DNA from: Bradyrhizobium sp. NAS80.1
GTDB lineage: Bacteria > Pseudomonadota > Alphaproteobacteria > Rhizobiales > Xanthobacteraceae
Assembly (NCBI RefSeq): GCF_001908205.1
Contig: NZ_LGHL01000057.1
Coordinates: 23,717-87,716, forward strand
Length of the DNA stretch: 64,000 nt
Direction: 5' to 3'
Shown here piece by piece: positions 18,246 through 26,746 of this stretch. Within the stretch, counting starts at the first letter, position 1; each line of letters begins with the position of its first letter. A program made the position numbers and the translations under genes. A model generated the notes under the pieces. It saw nothing but the letters and a program-made list of their open reading frames with translations, was not told where the DNA came from and ran no database searches.

Positions 18246-18543
18246 GGCATCCAGCGCTCTGTTCTCTCGCAGCGCGTCGAGGTCGCCGATAGCGAAGTTC
18301 GCATCATGGGATCGAGGTCAGAACTGCTGCGAACGCTTGTGGCCGCTTCCAGCGGGAAATCAGCGGCGTTCGGCGTTCATAGTTTTGTACCGAAGTGGCG
18401 CGCCCGGAACGATTCGAACGCCCGAACCAATTGCGGCATTCGAGGGCAAAGCCTATGCTGAAGTCCGGCAATCACGCGGCCGCCCATCGTGGGGCGGGGG
18501 CAGCCTCACGGTGGATGGCTCGCATACCCATCCGGAGGACGCC
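18246..18543. other. Intergenic region with island boundary
   Basis: About 300 bases contain no convincing gene. The notable content is the 25-bp tRNA-Arg 3'-end copy at 18396-18420. The YbaK frame stays open through part of this stretch, but the translation there is low-complexity and has no family match. Confidence 0.4.
18396..18420 (-). repeat. tRNA-Arg 3'-end fragment, putative distal att site
   Basis: These 25 bases are identical to the last 25 bases (CCA end plus T-arm) of the intact tRNA-Arg gene at 28212-28288, in the same orientation. Similarity fades just beyond. No complete tRNA can be folded here. A tRNA 3' fragment about 10 kb from the intact gene, on its downstream side, is the typical scar of site-specific integration. 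Confidence 0.7.
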
Positions 18544-19035
18544 ATGTCCATTGCTCCCACGCTGCACCGATATCTGGCTGCAGAGAACATCCAGTATGCC
18601 GAGATCCCGCACGATCTCACCATGTCATCCACCCGTACGGCGCAGGCTTGCCACGTCTCGGGCGATCGTCTCGCCAAGGCCGTCGTACTGCGGCATGACG
18701 GCGGCTATATGCTCGCGGTCGTACCCGCATCGCACCATCTCAACCTGCCCGACTTGAAAGAAAGGCTTGGCGAGGATCTCGTGATGGCCAACGAAACCGA
18801 GATCAACCGGCTGTTCGCGGATTGCGCGCACGGCGCCGTGCCGGCCGTCGGCCGGTGCTACGGGCTCGATCTCATCGTCGATGACAGTCTCCGGGCCCAG
18901 CCCGAGGTCTATATCGAAGCCGGCGATCACGAGACACTGCTCCAGCTCACGCATGCGCAGTTCGAGCACCTGACGGCCAATGCGCCGCATGGACGCTTCA
19001 GCATGCACGACGGACGCGGCACGTCGACGAACTGA
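18544..19035 (+). CDS. YbaK/EbsC aminoacyl-tRNA deacylase family protein
   Basis: The product is 163 residues from the ATG at 18544. The longer upstream frame is rejected because it crosses the tRNA fragment. The fold is the YbaK/ProX editing domain: IPHDLTMSSTRTAQACHVSG, KAVVLRHDGGYMLAVVPASH, and later GAVPAVGRCYGLDLIVDDSL. Members hydrolyse mischarged aminoacyl-tRNA in trans; specificity cannot be read here. It is the first complete gene inside the putative tRNA-Arg island. Confidence 0.85.
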   Translation: MSIAPTLHRYLAAENIQYAEIPHDLTMSSTRTAQACHVSGDRLAKAVVLRHDGGYMLAVVPASHHLNLPDLKERLGEDLVMANETEINRLFADCAHGAVPAVGRCYGLDLIVDDSLRAQPEVYIEAGDHETLLQLTHAQFEHLTANAPHGRFSMHDGRGTSTN

Positions 19036-19129
19036 TCCTAGCGACGCCTTCGTCGCAGCGCGCGTGCGGTCGCGCGCGGTTCGTTGTATCGTCACATCGC
19101 GGGGGCTGCGTTCACAACGGAGGTCCTCC

Positions 19130-19552
19130 ATGAAGGTCAAGGAAGTAATGCACAAGGGCGTCGATTGGGTCAGCCCCGACACCCCAATCACCGAGATTGC
19201 GAAGTTGATGAATGGGCACGACGTCGGCTGCATTCCGATCGGCGAAGACGACCATTTGATCGGGATGGTGACCGATCGCGACATCGTCTGCAAAGGCCTT
19301 GCGAGCAAGGACTTCAACGCCGCGCGCATGACAGCGCGGGACGTGATGACCGAAGGCATCCATTGCTGCCGGGAAGACGACGACCTAGCGAAAGCCGTGC
19401 ATCACATGGAGACGCTGAAGGTCCGCAGGCTGCCCGTGATCAACAAGAGCAAGCGGATGGTCGGCATGATCAGCCTGGGTGATGTCGGCCAATCCGCCAC
19501 CGCGGATCTGTTGACCCAATGGGTCAAGAGCGTGTCGGCTCATCATCATTGA
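19130..19552 (+). CDS. CBS-domain protein
   Basis: This 140-residue cytosolic protein is made of two CBS domains. The first (KVKEVMHKGVDWVSPDTPIT to LIGMVTDRDIVCKGL) spans about residues 1-60 and the second (TARDVMTEGIHCCREDD to VGMISLGDVGQSAT) about 68-130. A CBS pair usually binds adenosyl ligands and regulates a partner. The ATG at 19130 follows GGAGG in ACGGAGGTCCTCC. The partner is unknown; the symporter two genes downstream is a speculative candidate. Confidence 0.88.
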   Translation: MKVKEVMHKGVDWVSPDTPITEIAKLMNGHDVGCIPIGEDDHLIGMVTDRDIVCKGLASKDFNAARMTARDVMTEGIHCCREDDDLAKAVHHMETLKVRRLPVINKSKRMVGMISLGDVGQSATADLLTQWVKSVSAHHH

Positions 19553-19873
19553 GACAATGCCGCCTCATGCGGAACTGCGTCGGATCGCTCACCGAACCCG
19601 CCGCCGGCGAACGGGCGGCGGGTGATCCGTCATTGGCATCCAGCCATTGTGACAGTCGACGCGTATGCCGTTGTGCTGCAATGCGGCTGAAGGCTCGCCA
19701 TAACCGAAAGAGGGATGGAACTCGGGAACAGGTGATGCGTTACGACGACGCGGATGAGAAGGCTGCGTGGGAAGGTGACGAGCCCCGGCTTTCGCTGCCG
19801 GGATCATCGAGATAGCTTCGCTACAGTCCGCTTCATTGACCGGCATCGGCGCACCTCGGTGAAGGAGGTCTGC
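19553..19873. other. Intergenic region
   Basis: These 320 bases lie between the CBS gene and the DUF3311 gene. Short frames exist but have no domain or good ribosome binding site. No clear hairpin terminator or repeat was noticed. The promoter of the DUF3311-symporter unit is expected here. Confidence 0.35.
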
Positions 19874-20110
19874 ATGTCAAATGGCGTCGGTTCGAAATCC
19901 AGCATCCAGCAAGCAGCCACCGGCCGCACCGTATGGAGCTGGTGGTATCTGCTCTTCCTCATTCAATTCGTCGCCGTTCTCTGGCCACCGTTCTACAACG
20001 TGGAAGAACCTGACTTCATCGGCATTCCATTCTTCTACTGGTACCAGCTTCTCTGGATCATCCTTGGAGCCATCCTGACCGCAATCGTCTATTTCGCAAC
20101 TGAGGACTAG
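19874..20110 (+). CDS. DUF3311 small membrane protein
   Basis: This 78-residue protein starts at the ATG at 19874, with an excellent GAAGGAGGT site at 19861-19869. It has two hydrophobic segments (WYLLFLIQFVAVLWPPFYN and FYWYQLLWIILGAILTAIVY) and fits the DUF3311 family, which typically precedes an SSF-family symporter. The next gene is exactly that, after 70 bases, so this is probably a small subunit or assembly factor of the transporter. Confidence 0.85.
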   Translation: MSNGVGSKSSIQQAATGRTVWSWWYLLFLIQFVAVLWPPFYNVEEPDFIGIPFFYWYQLLWIILGAILTAIVYFATED

Positions 20111-20180
20111 CCGCGCCCGCGGGCGCGATCACACAGGAGGGAAGACGAATAACGAAGGAGGGCCAATCGGGAGGAATGCC

Positions 20181-21734
20181 GTGCAGGACGTAAACTGGAC
20201 TGCGTTGAGCATCTTCGTGGTGCTATTTGCCCTGATCACGTGGCTCGGCTTCGCTGCAGCGCGGTGGCGCAGGGGCGACCTCGATCAGTTGCACGAATGG
20301 GGCCTGGGCGGACGCCGCTTCGGCACAATCGTCACCTGGTTCTTGATCGGCGGCGACCTCTACACGGCCTACACCTTCATTGCCGTTCCGGCGCTGGCTT
20401 TCGGGGCCGGCGCGGTCGCCTTCTTCGCTGTCCCGTATACGATCGTCGCTTATCCCATTCTCTTCCTGTTTTTTCCGCGGCTTTGGTACGTCTGCCACCG
20501 GCACAACTACATCACGGCCGCCGACTTCGTCCGCGGGCGCTTCGGCAATCGCTGGCTCGCACTGGCGATGGCGGTCACCGGCATCGTCGCGACGTTGCCC
20601 TACATTGCGCTCCAGCTTGTCGGACTTCAGGTCGTGATCGGAGGGATGGGCGTTTCCGGCGAGGGCTACAGTGGCGACCTGCCGTTGCTGCTCGCGTTCA
20701 TCATCCTCGCTGCCTTCACGTATTCCAGCGGACTGCGGGCCCCCGCGTCAATCGCCATCGTCAAGGACATCCTGATCTACGTCACGGCGTTCGCCGCTGT
20801 CGTGGCCGTTCCCATACAGCTTGGCGGCTTTGAAAAGATCTTCGCAGCCGTACCGGACTCGAAACTCCTGCTGGCTACGCCCGGCGCCAATACGACCGGC
20901 GCGTACGGCGCATACGCGACGCTGGCGCTCGGATCGGCGTTTGCGCTCTTCCTTTACCCCCATTCGATCACGGGCATCCTGAGTGCCAGCAGCGGACGCG
21001 CCGTTCGACGCAACGCGGCACTTCTGCCGGCTTATTCATTCATGCTTGGCCTGCTTGCACTCGTCGGCTTCTTCGCGATTGCCGCAGGCGTCGGCAATCT
21101 TCCCGAATACGCAACCGGCTTCAGACAGTTCGGCAACAACTTTGCGGTGCCGGCGCTGTTCCTCCACACCTTCCCGTCATGGTTTGTCGGCATCGCCTTT
21201 GCCGCCATCGGCATCGGAGCGCTCGTGCCGGCTGCGATCATGTCGATCGCTGCCGCCAATCTCTACACGCGCAACATTCACCGCGAATTCATCAACGGTG
21301 CGCCCACCGACAAGCAGGAAGCGCAGATGGCAAAGTGGGTGTCGCTCATCGTCAAGTTCGGCGCGCTGGCCTTCATCGTGTTCGTGCCATCGAAATTTGC
21401 GATCTACCTGCAGCTCCTCGGTGGAATCTGGATCATCCAGACGCTGCCTGCCGTGATGCTCGGCGTCTACACGCGTTGGTTCAACGATTGGGCGCTGGTC
21501 GTCGGATGGGCCGCGGGAATAGTCGCAGGCAGCGCAATGTTCGTCGCCGCGAACCTCACCCCGACCTATGCTCTTGCGGTAGGCGATTTCACCTTTCCCG
21601 GCTATTCGGCGCTGTACGCCGTGATCCTCAACCTCATTCTGACAATCGTCCTCACGCCGCTGTTCAATCTCGTCCGCCACACGTCGGCCGATGAGACTCT
21701 CGCGGCCGAGTATCGGGCGCCGTTGCGAACCTGA
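20181..21734 (+). CDS. Sodium:solute symporter (SSF family, MctP-like)
   Basis: This inner-membrane symporter is 517 residues from a GTG at 20181, with about 13 helices. Family features include the N-terminal WTALSIFVVLFALITWLGFA, the GLGGRRFGTIVTWFLIGGDL loop, NYITAADFVRGRFGN, and the helix GIGALVPAAIMSIAAANLYT. Alphaproteobacterial relatives paired with DUF3311 (MctP type) import monocarboxylates such as lactate, pyruvate or acetate; that substrate range is inferred from family and context. Confidence 0.87.
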   Translation: MQDVNWTALSIFVVLFALITWLGFAAARWRRGDLDQLHEWGLGGRRFGTIVTWFLIGGDLYTAYTFIAVPALAFGAGAVAFFAVPYTIVAYPILFLFFPRLWYVCHRHNYITAADFVRGRFGNRWLALAMAVTGIVATLPYIALQLVGLQVVIGGMGVSGEGYSGDLPLLLAFIILAAFTYSSGLRAPASIAIVKDILIYVTAFAAVVAVPIQLGGFEKIFAAVPDSKLLLATPGANTTGAYGAYATLALGSAFALFLYPHSITGILSASSGRAVRRNAALLPAYSFMLGLLALVGFFAIAAGVGNLPEYATGFRQFGNNFAVPALFLHTFPSWFVGIAFAAIGIGALVPAAIMSIAAANLYTRNIHREFINGAPTDKQEAQMAKWVSLIVKFGALAFIVFVPSKFAIYLQLLGGIWIIQTLPAVMLGVYTRWFNDWALVVGWAAGIVAGSAMFVAANLTPTYALAVGDFTFPGYSALYAVILNLILTIVLTPLFNLVRHTSADETLAAEYRAPLRT

Positions 21735-21817
21735 GGAAGCATCGCCCGGCTCGACGAGCCGCGACGGTGGCCAGAGCGGTGCCTTGCGGTCTCAATCCCG
21801 ATCGTTTCGGCGAGCCC

Positions 21818-22120
21818 TCACGAGAGGGTCTGGATTTCGCTATCGCAAACCACCAGACGCGCGATGAAACCGGCCATATAGGCCTTCATTTCCTGGTGAA
21901 CCGAGCTGACCTGATAGCGATCGTGAGCGGCCGAATCGGCAAATGCGCCTATGACAGCATACTCCAGCCCGTCGGAGCGGCTTGCCACGTTACGCTGAAA
22001 ATCATAGTCGGCGACGCCGTCGCATTCCGCCCTGATGCGCGCGCAATAGTGCCGGACGCGCTCATGGAATTGCGCATCGGCATCACGACTGAGCTGCATC
22101 ATTACCACGTGCAGGAACAT
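21818..22120 (-). CDS. Dabb-family dimeric alpha/beta-barrel protein
   Basis: This 100-residue protein starts at the ATG at 22120 (MFLHVVMMQLSRDADAQFHE) and ends at 21818. The first strand followed by an amphipathic helix, then EYAVIGAFADSAAHDRYQVS and HQEMKAYMAGFIARLVVCDS, is typical of the Dabb (stress-responsive A/B barrel) ferredoxin-like dimers. Some act as small cyclases or cofactor-free enzymes. It lies 28 bases after the SDR stop on the same strand, so the two probably form an operon within a small catabolic cluster. Confidence 0.78.
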   Translation of the reverse strand: MFLHVVMMQLSRDADAQFHERVRHYCARIRAECDGVADYDFQRNVASRSDGLEYAVIGAFADSAAHDRYQVSSVHQEMKAYMAGFIARLVVCDSEIQTLS

Positions 22121-22148
22121 CAATTTGCAGGCGCGCTGGGCGCCCCCC

Positions 22149-22929
22149 TTACATACGCGCCAGGAGACCGCCGTCGATCGCGAGCACATGCCCATTGACG
22201 AACGCGGCGGCCGCCGAAGCCAGGAACACCACGGCCGGAGCGACATCCTGCGGAGTCGCCCAGCGGCCGGCCGGCACAGCCGAAGACAGGAAAGTCTGGA
22301 ACTGCGGATTGTCCTGCAAGCCTTGCGTGAAGTCGGTGCGCACAAAGCCCGGCGCCAACGCATTGCACGTGACTCCGCGTGCGCCATATTCAACCGCCAG
22401 CGCCCGCGTGAATGCGGCGATAGCTCCTTTGGCGGTGGCGTAGGCGGCGATGTTGGGCATGGCGGCCTGTCCTGCCACCGAAGACATCAGCACGATGCGC
22501 CCGAAGCCGCGTTGCGTCATGCCGGGCAGCACGGCGCGAGCGCAATTGAACGCGCCATTGACATGGACATTGTGTAAGGCCTGCCACTCGTCCAACGACA
22601 TCTCCACCACGGGCTTGCGGTTCTGGTTGCCGGCATTGCTGACCAGCACATCGATGGGCAGGCCGTCGGCCTCAAGTTGCGCCAGCGCCTTGGCGACGCC
22701 TGAACCGTCGGCTACGTCGAAGGCCAAGCCGCGGGCCGCGATGCCCTCTTGAGCCAACTGCGCCGCCGCCTCCTCGCAGGCCTGCGCGCTCAGGTCGTTG
22801 ATGACGACGCGCGCCCCAGCCAGGCCCAGACCGCGTGCAATGGCGAACCCCAACCCGCGTGCTGCGCCCGTCACGAGCGCTGCTCTCCCCCCCGAGACCA
22901 AAGGTCTCGCTCAGGTAGTCATGCTTCAA
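22149..22929 (-). pseudogene. SDR oxidoreductase, frameshifted in a G7 run
   Basis: This is a short-chain dehydrogenase/reductase. The continuous frame from a TTG at 22901 gives 250 residues with the Rossmann motif TGAARGLG, the NAG motif VLVSNAGNQNR, the catalytic YATAK and C-terminal FVNGHVLAIDGGLL. The natural N-terminus (KHDYLSETFGL, from a TTG at 22929) is in another frame. Removing one G from the 7-base run at 22887-22893 joins the two exactly as LGGRAALVTGAARGLG. The gene is therefore either interrupted by a homopolymer indel or mis-assembled. It is probably a 3-oxoacyl-ACP-reductase-like or sugar/alcohol dehydrogenase; substrate unknown. Confidence 0.8.
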
Positions 22930-23100
22930 CTTTTGTCCCCTCGGTCATCGAGGCCGACCTCTTGCCGCCTGACTCCCCCTTCGGAGCGAGCCTGCGTCGC
23001 AGCGTCCGCCTTCAACAAAGTCGCAAGATATAAGACTATTTACAAATACTCAATGGAGAGAATATCATTAAATCTCCAACAGGAATTTGGAGGAGACACC
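22930..23100. promoter_or_regulatory. Divergent promoter region, SDR / cupin
   Basis: The region between the divergent SDR and cupin genes is AT-rich toward the cupin start (AAGATATAAGACTATTTACA and later ATATCATTAAATC) and ends with a GGAGGA ribosome binding site before 23101. It likely carries both promoters of the catabolic cluster and is a natural place for the IclR operator. No specific operator was identified. Confidence 0.5.
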
Positions 23101-23499
23101 ATGGCTTTGGAAACACCCGGCCGCCCTGACCTCGACGCGCTGCACCCGCTGGCGTCGCGCTTTCTGAAAGTGGGCGAATTACCCTGGAAGCCCACGCAAG
23201 TGCCCGGCATCGACATGAAGGTGCTGATGCAGGACAAGGAGACCGGCCTGCTGACCGCATTGTTCCGCTGGCAGCCGGGCACCGAATTGCCGCTGCACGA
23301 ACACGTGGAAGTGGAGCAAACCTTCGTACTTGAAGGCTCGATCGTTGATGAAGAGGGCGAGGTTAGTGCCGGCGACTATGTCTGGCGCCCCCGCGGTAAC
23401 CGCCACATCGCGCGTTCGCCGAATGGCGCCCTGGTGTTGAGCTTCTTCCTGAAGCCGAACCTGTTCATCGACGCATTCGCCGGCCAGACGCTGGAATAG
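23101..23499 (+). CDS. Cupin-domain protein (ChrR-like)
   Basis: This 132-residue single-domain cupin starts at the ATG at 23101 behind GGAGGA. The metal-site pattern is visible: PLHEHVEVEQTFVLEGSIVD supplies two His and a Glu, and GDYVWRPRGNRHIARSPNG supplies the second-motif His. The ChrR-type and dihydroxyacetophenone-dioxygenase-like cupins share this layout. It leads a cluster with a binding protein and an SDR, so an enzymatic role in a degradative pathway is plausible. Substrate is unknown. Confidence 0.8.
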   Translation: MALETPGRPDLDALHPLASRFLKVGELPWKPTQVPGIDMKVLMQDKETGLLTALFRWQPGTELPLHEHVEVEQTFVLEGSIVDEEGEVSAGDYVWRPRGNRHIARSPNGALVLSFFLKPNLFIDAFAGQTLE

Positions 23500-23556
23500 G
23501 CGCACCCACGTGCCCGGTCAGCATAGGCCGGCGCTAAAGCCAATCCCCGAGGAAAC

Positions 23557-24774
23557 ATGCCCATGCAATTCAAATACAAGAACGTCGTTGCCGCCTGCCT
23601 GCTCAGCGCCCTGCCAATGGCGGCACACGCGCAAGTGTCCGACAATGTCGTCAAGATCGGTGTGCTGGGCGACCAGTCCGGCATGATGGCCGATCTCTCC
23701 GGTCAGTTTGGCGTCGAGGCGGTCAAGATGGCGGTGGAAGACTTCGGCGGCACCCTGCTCGGCAAGCCGATCGAAGTCGTCTCGGCCGATCACCAGAACA
23801 AGGTGGACACCGGCTTGTCCATCGCGCGTCGCTGGTACGAGAATGAAAACGTCGACATGATCCTGGACGTGCCGAACTCGGCCATCGCGCTGGCTGTGCA
23901 GGATCTGACCCGGCAGAAGAGGCGCGTGGTGATATACACCAGCGCCGGTTCGGGTGAGTTGACGGGAAAAGCCTGTTCGCCAAACGGCATCCACTGGACC
24001 TACGACACCTATGCCTATGCGACCGGTGTGGCCAGCGGCGTCACGGAGGACGGCGGCAAGAGCTGGTTCTTCGTCACCTCGGACTACGCATTCGGCCATT
24101 CGCTCGAACGCGATGCCTCAGCGGTGGTGAAGGCCAGGGGCGGCGAAGTGCTGGGCAGCGTCCGGCACCCGATCTCGACCTCCGACTTTTCGTCCTTCCT
24201 GCTGCAGGCTCAAGCTTCGAAAGCGCAGGTCATTGGTCTGGCCAATGGCAGCGGCGACACCATCAACAGCATCAAGCAAGCGTTTGAGTTCGGCATCATG
24301 GGCAGCAAGCAGCGGGTGGCCGCGCTCTTCATGAGCATCGTCGACGTGCGCAGCCTGGGCCTGGAGTATGCACAGGGGCTGAACCTGGTGGAGCCGTTCT
24401 ACTGGGACCAGGACGATAAGGCGCGCCAATGGTCCGAACGTTTCTTCAAGCGCACCGGCCGCATGCCCTCGATGGTACAGGCCAGCAATTACGGCGCGAC
24501 CATGCACTACCTGAACGCCATCAAGGCGGCCGGCAGCGATGCATCCGAACCCGTATTGAAGAAAATGCATGAAACTCCTATCAATGATTTCATGACCGAC
24601 AACGGCAGCATCCGCGCAGACGGCCGCGTCATGCGCGATCTTTATCTGTTCCAGGTCAAAAAGCCGGCGGAATCGAAACGCGACTGGGACTACTACAAGC
24701 TGGTGCGCAAGATCCCCGCCGAGCAGGCATTTCGACCGCTCAACCAGGGCGCATGCCCGTTGGTGCAGCAATGA
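23557..24774 (+). CDS. ABC transporter substrate-binding protein, branched-chain amino-acid type
   Basis: This periplasmic binding protein is 405 residues long, with a signal peptide (VVAACLLSALPMAAHA, cleavage after AHA near residue 26). The Peripla_BP_6 (LivJ-like) fold follows: KIGVLGDQSGMMADLSGQFG, AVKMAVEDFGGTLLGKPIEV, and YDTYAYATGVASGVTEDGGK. Members bind amino acids, amides or aromatic acids. No LivHMGF permease or ATPase genes are nearby, so it is an orphan receptor. Its stop overlaps the start of the next SDR gene (ATGA), indicating translational coupling. Confidence 0.9.
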   Translation: MPMQFKYKNVVAACLLSALPMAAHAQVSDNVVKIGVLGDQSGMMADLSGQFGVEAVKMAVEDFGGTLLGKPIEVVSADHQNKVDTGLSIARRWYENENVDMILDVPNSAIALAVQDLTRQKRRVVIYTSAGSGELTGKACSPNGIHWTYDTYAYATGVASGVTEDGGKSWFFVTSDYAFGHSLERDASAVVKARGGEVLGSVRHPISTSDFSSFLLQAQASKAQVIGLANGSGDTINSIKQAFEFGIMGSKQRVAALFMSIVDVRSLGLEYAQGLNLVEPFYWDQDDKARQWSERFFKRTGRMPSMVQASNYGATMHYLNAIKAAGSDASEPVLKKMHETPINDFMTDNGSIRADGRVMRDLYLFQVKKPAESKRDWDYYKLVRKIPAEQAFRPLNQGACPLVQQ

Positions 24775-25536
24775 GCGCGGATGCTACCGGCTTGCTCGCC
24801 GGGAAGCGCGCGGTGGTGACGGGCGGGGCCAACCCGCGCGGCATCGGCGCGGCGATCGTGGAGTTGTTCCTCGCGCAGGGCGCCAGCGTCGCCGTGCTGG
24901 ACAGCGCCTACCCCGCCGCCCAGCAACCTGTCCTATTGGACCGACGCGTCAACCTGCATTGCGATGTCGCTGATATCGCGTCCTGCGATCAAGCCATAGA
25001 GGCGGCCGTCTCCGCGCTAGGCGGCATCGACGTACTGGTGAACAATGCCGGCATCGTGGCCGCCACGCGCATCTGGGACATGCGCGACGATGAGTTCCGC
25101 CGCATGATCGAGGTCAACCTCACCGGGACCTACAACATCACGCAGGCGGCGTTGCCGGCATTGATGCAAAGCGAGCGCAGGCCCGCGATCGTCAACCTGG
25201 GATCGACTGCAGCTCTGCGGGGCGGCGGCCTGCTGGGCGGCTCGCACTACGCAGCTTCCAAGGGGGGGCGTCATCAGCTTCACCAAGGCCCTGGCGCGCG
25301 AATTGGGACCACGCGGCATTCGCGCAAATTGTGTGGCGCCCGGCATCATCGAAACTGATATGACTCTCGGAAAATTCGGCGATGATTGGGAGCGGGATCT
25401 GAAACAAGGCATTCCGCTGCAACGCTTCGGCTCGCCAACCGAAGTGGCGCAGGCCATCCTGTTCCTCGCATCCGATCTCTCTTCCTATTCAACCGGCATT
25501 GTGGTCGACGTCAATGGCGGCTTCCACATTCACTAG
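24771..25536 (+). pseudogene. SDR oxidoreductase, frameshifted in a G7 run
   Basis: This second short-chain dehydrogenase starts at the ATG at 24771, overlapping the binding-protein stop by 4 bases. It has the Rossmann motif VTGGANPRGIGAAI, the NAG motif VLVNNAGIVAA and the catalytic YAASK. Directly after YAASKGG the frame breaks. Deleting one G from the 7-base run at 25262-25268 restores VISFTKALARELGPRGIRAN and the normal end FLASDLSSYSTGIVVDVNGG. As sequenced, the product loses its C-terminal third. Restored length is about 254 residues. The substrate is unknown but probably matches the ligand of the upstream binding protein. Confidence 0.82.
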
Positions 25537-25551
25537 GTAAGCCAACACGCA

Positions 25552-26406
25552 ATGAGCTCTCCAGATCGCATGCTGTCCATTCTGGACCTCTTCCGCGACG
25601 ACACGACCGCCGTGTTCCAGGAAGATGTCATGGCGCATCTGGAGTGCTCCCGCGCTACTGCATATCGTTACCTGAAATCGCTGACCGAAAGCGGGCTGCT
25701 GACCCCCACTGCGGGCGGCGCCTACGTGCTGGGCTCACGCATCATCGAACTTGACCGCCATCTTCGTCAGCACGATCCCCTGATGCGCGCGGCGCGCGAT
25801 GTCATGCGCGCCGTCGGCGACGAGCTGCATGCCAACCTGATGCTTTGCAGTTATTACGGCGACAAGGTCATGTGCGTAGACCGCTACTGGCCCGACACCT
25901 CCATCGAGTCGAGTTACACGCGCGGACGACCTTTTCCGATGTTTCGCGGAGCAACGGCCAAGCCCATCCTGGCAAATCTACCGCCCTATCAGTTGCGCAA
26001 CCTGATGCTGTGGCATGCGAACGAAATCCGCAGCGCGGGGCTGGGCGAAAACTGGGATCAGTTCCGCTCCAACCTCAAGCGCCTGCGTAGCGCCGGCGCG
26101 TACGTCTCGCACGGCGAGGTCGATCGTGGGCTTCTGGGAATCGGAACGGCTATCTTTAGCCCCGAGCAGAAGGTTGTCGGCAGCCTGGTCTTCATCACGT
26201 CGGAGGCGCGTACGCCACCCGAGCGTCTGGCACTGCTGCAGGCGCGCATCCAAAGCGCCGCCAAGCAAGTCTCCCAGAACCTGCACTCCCCACGCGCGAA
26301 TAGTTCTGCAATCGGCATTTTGCCCTCGCGACCGCGCCGCCTGAAATCCCCCGCCGGCACAGATGCTGCCGACGCGGCAATCGCAAGGCTCTCGAAACGG
26401 CCATGA
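25552..26406 (+). CDS. IclR family transcriptional regulator
   Basis: This 284-residue regulator starts at the ATG at 25552, 16 bases after the SDR. The N-terminal winged helix (DRMLSILDLFRDDTTAVFQE; HLECSRATAYRYLKSLTESG) is followed by the IclR effector domain (RGRPFPMFRGATAKPILANL; GAYVSHGEVDRGLLGIGTAI). IclR proteins usually respond to aromatic or carboxylic-acid intermediates. Its place at the end of the cupin / binding protein / SDR operon makes it the likely regulator of that catabolic cluster and of the divergent SDR-Dabb pair. Confidence 0.9.
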   Translation: MSSPDRMLSILDLFRDDTTAVFQEDVMAHLECSRATAYRYLKSLTESGLLTPTAGGAYVLGSRIIELDRHLRQHDPLMRAARDVMRAVGDELHANLMLCSYYGDKVMCVDRYWPDTSIESSYTRGRPFPMFRGATAKPILANLPPYQLRNLMLWHANEIRSAGLGENWDQFRSNLKRLRSAGAYVSHGEVDRGLLGIGTAIFSPEQKVVGSLVFITSEARTPPERLALLQARIQSAAKQVSQNLHSPRANSSAIGILPSRPRRLKSPAGTDAADAAIARLSKRP

Positions 26407-26487
26407 AGGGTAAAGCGCGTGCTCCGCGCAGGCGGAACTGCGGCGTTTCAGTTGTGATCCCTATCGGTCAGCGATCGCTATCTAGCG

Positions 26488-26746
26488 TCAGACCCTCCAC
26501 GGAATTGCACCGGTCTCGGAAGAGAACGAGATGACGGGATTGCCACGGAACTCATTCCACAGATTCAGTGCGAACCCAGGCGGTGATGGTGCGCGGCGTG
26601 TCATCGATATTCCAGGTGCGTCCGAACCGCGCACCGATCCGGCCGAGCAGTGAATCGACATCGGCAAACCGGACCTGCGCGCCAATGTCGGAAGCGCTGT
26701 TGATATTGATGTTCTGGTAGGCCAGCTGCGCTTGCGCCCTCACCAT
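26488..26746 (-). pseudogene. Autotransporter beta-barrel fragment, C-terminal copy
   Basis: Minus-strand translation gives LAYQNININSASDIGAQVRF, then ADVDSLLGRIGARFGRTWNI, and in a second frame LNLWNEFRGNPVISFSSETG. These resemble beta-strands of an autotransporter (AidA/pertactin-type) translocator barrel. The change of frame near 26570 and the lack of a start or complete barrel mark it as a remnant. It adjoins a larger barrel fragment on the same strand, suggesting a tandem duplication that collapsed. Confidence 0.6.

Noticed and set aside
18396..18480. A second tRNA gene at 18.4 kb
   Set aside because: Only the CCA end and T-arm are present. No anticodon arm, D-arm or acceptor 5' strand can be paired in the following bases.
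18337..18543. A longer start for the YbaK-family protein
   Set aside because: The extra 69 residues would cross the tRNA fragment and have no family similarity. The ATG at 18544 gives the standard domain.
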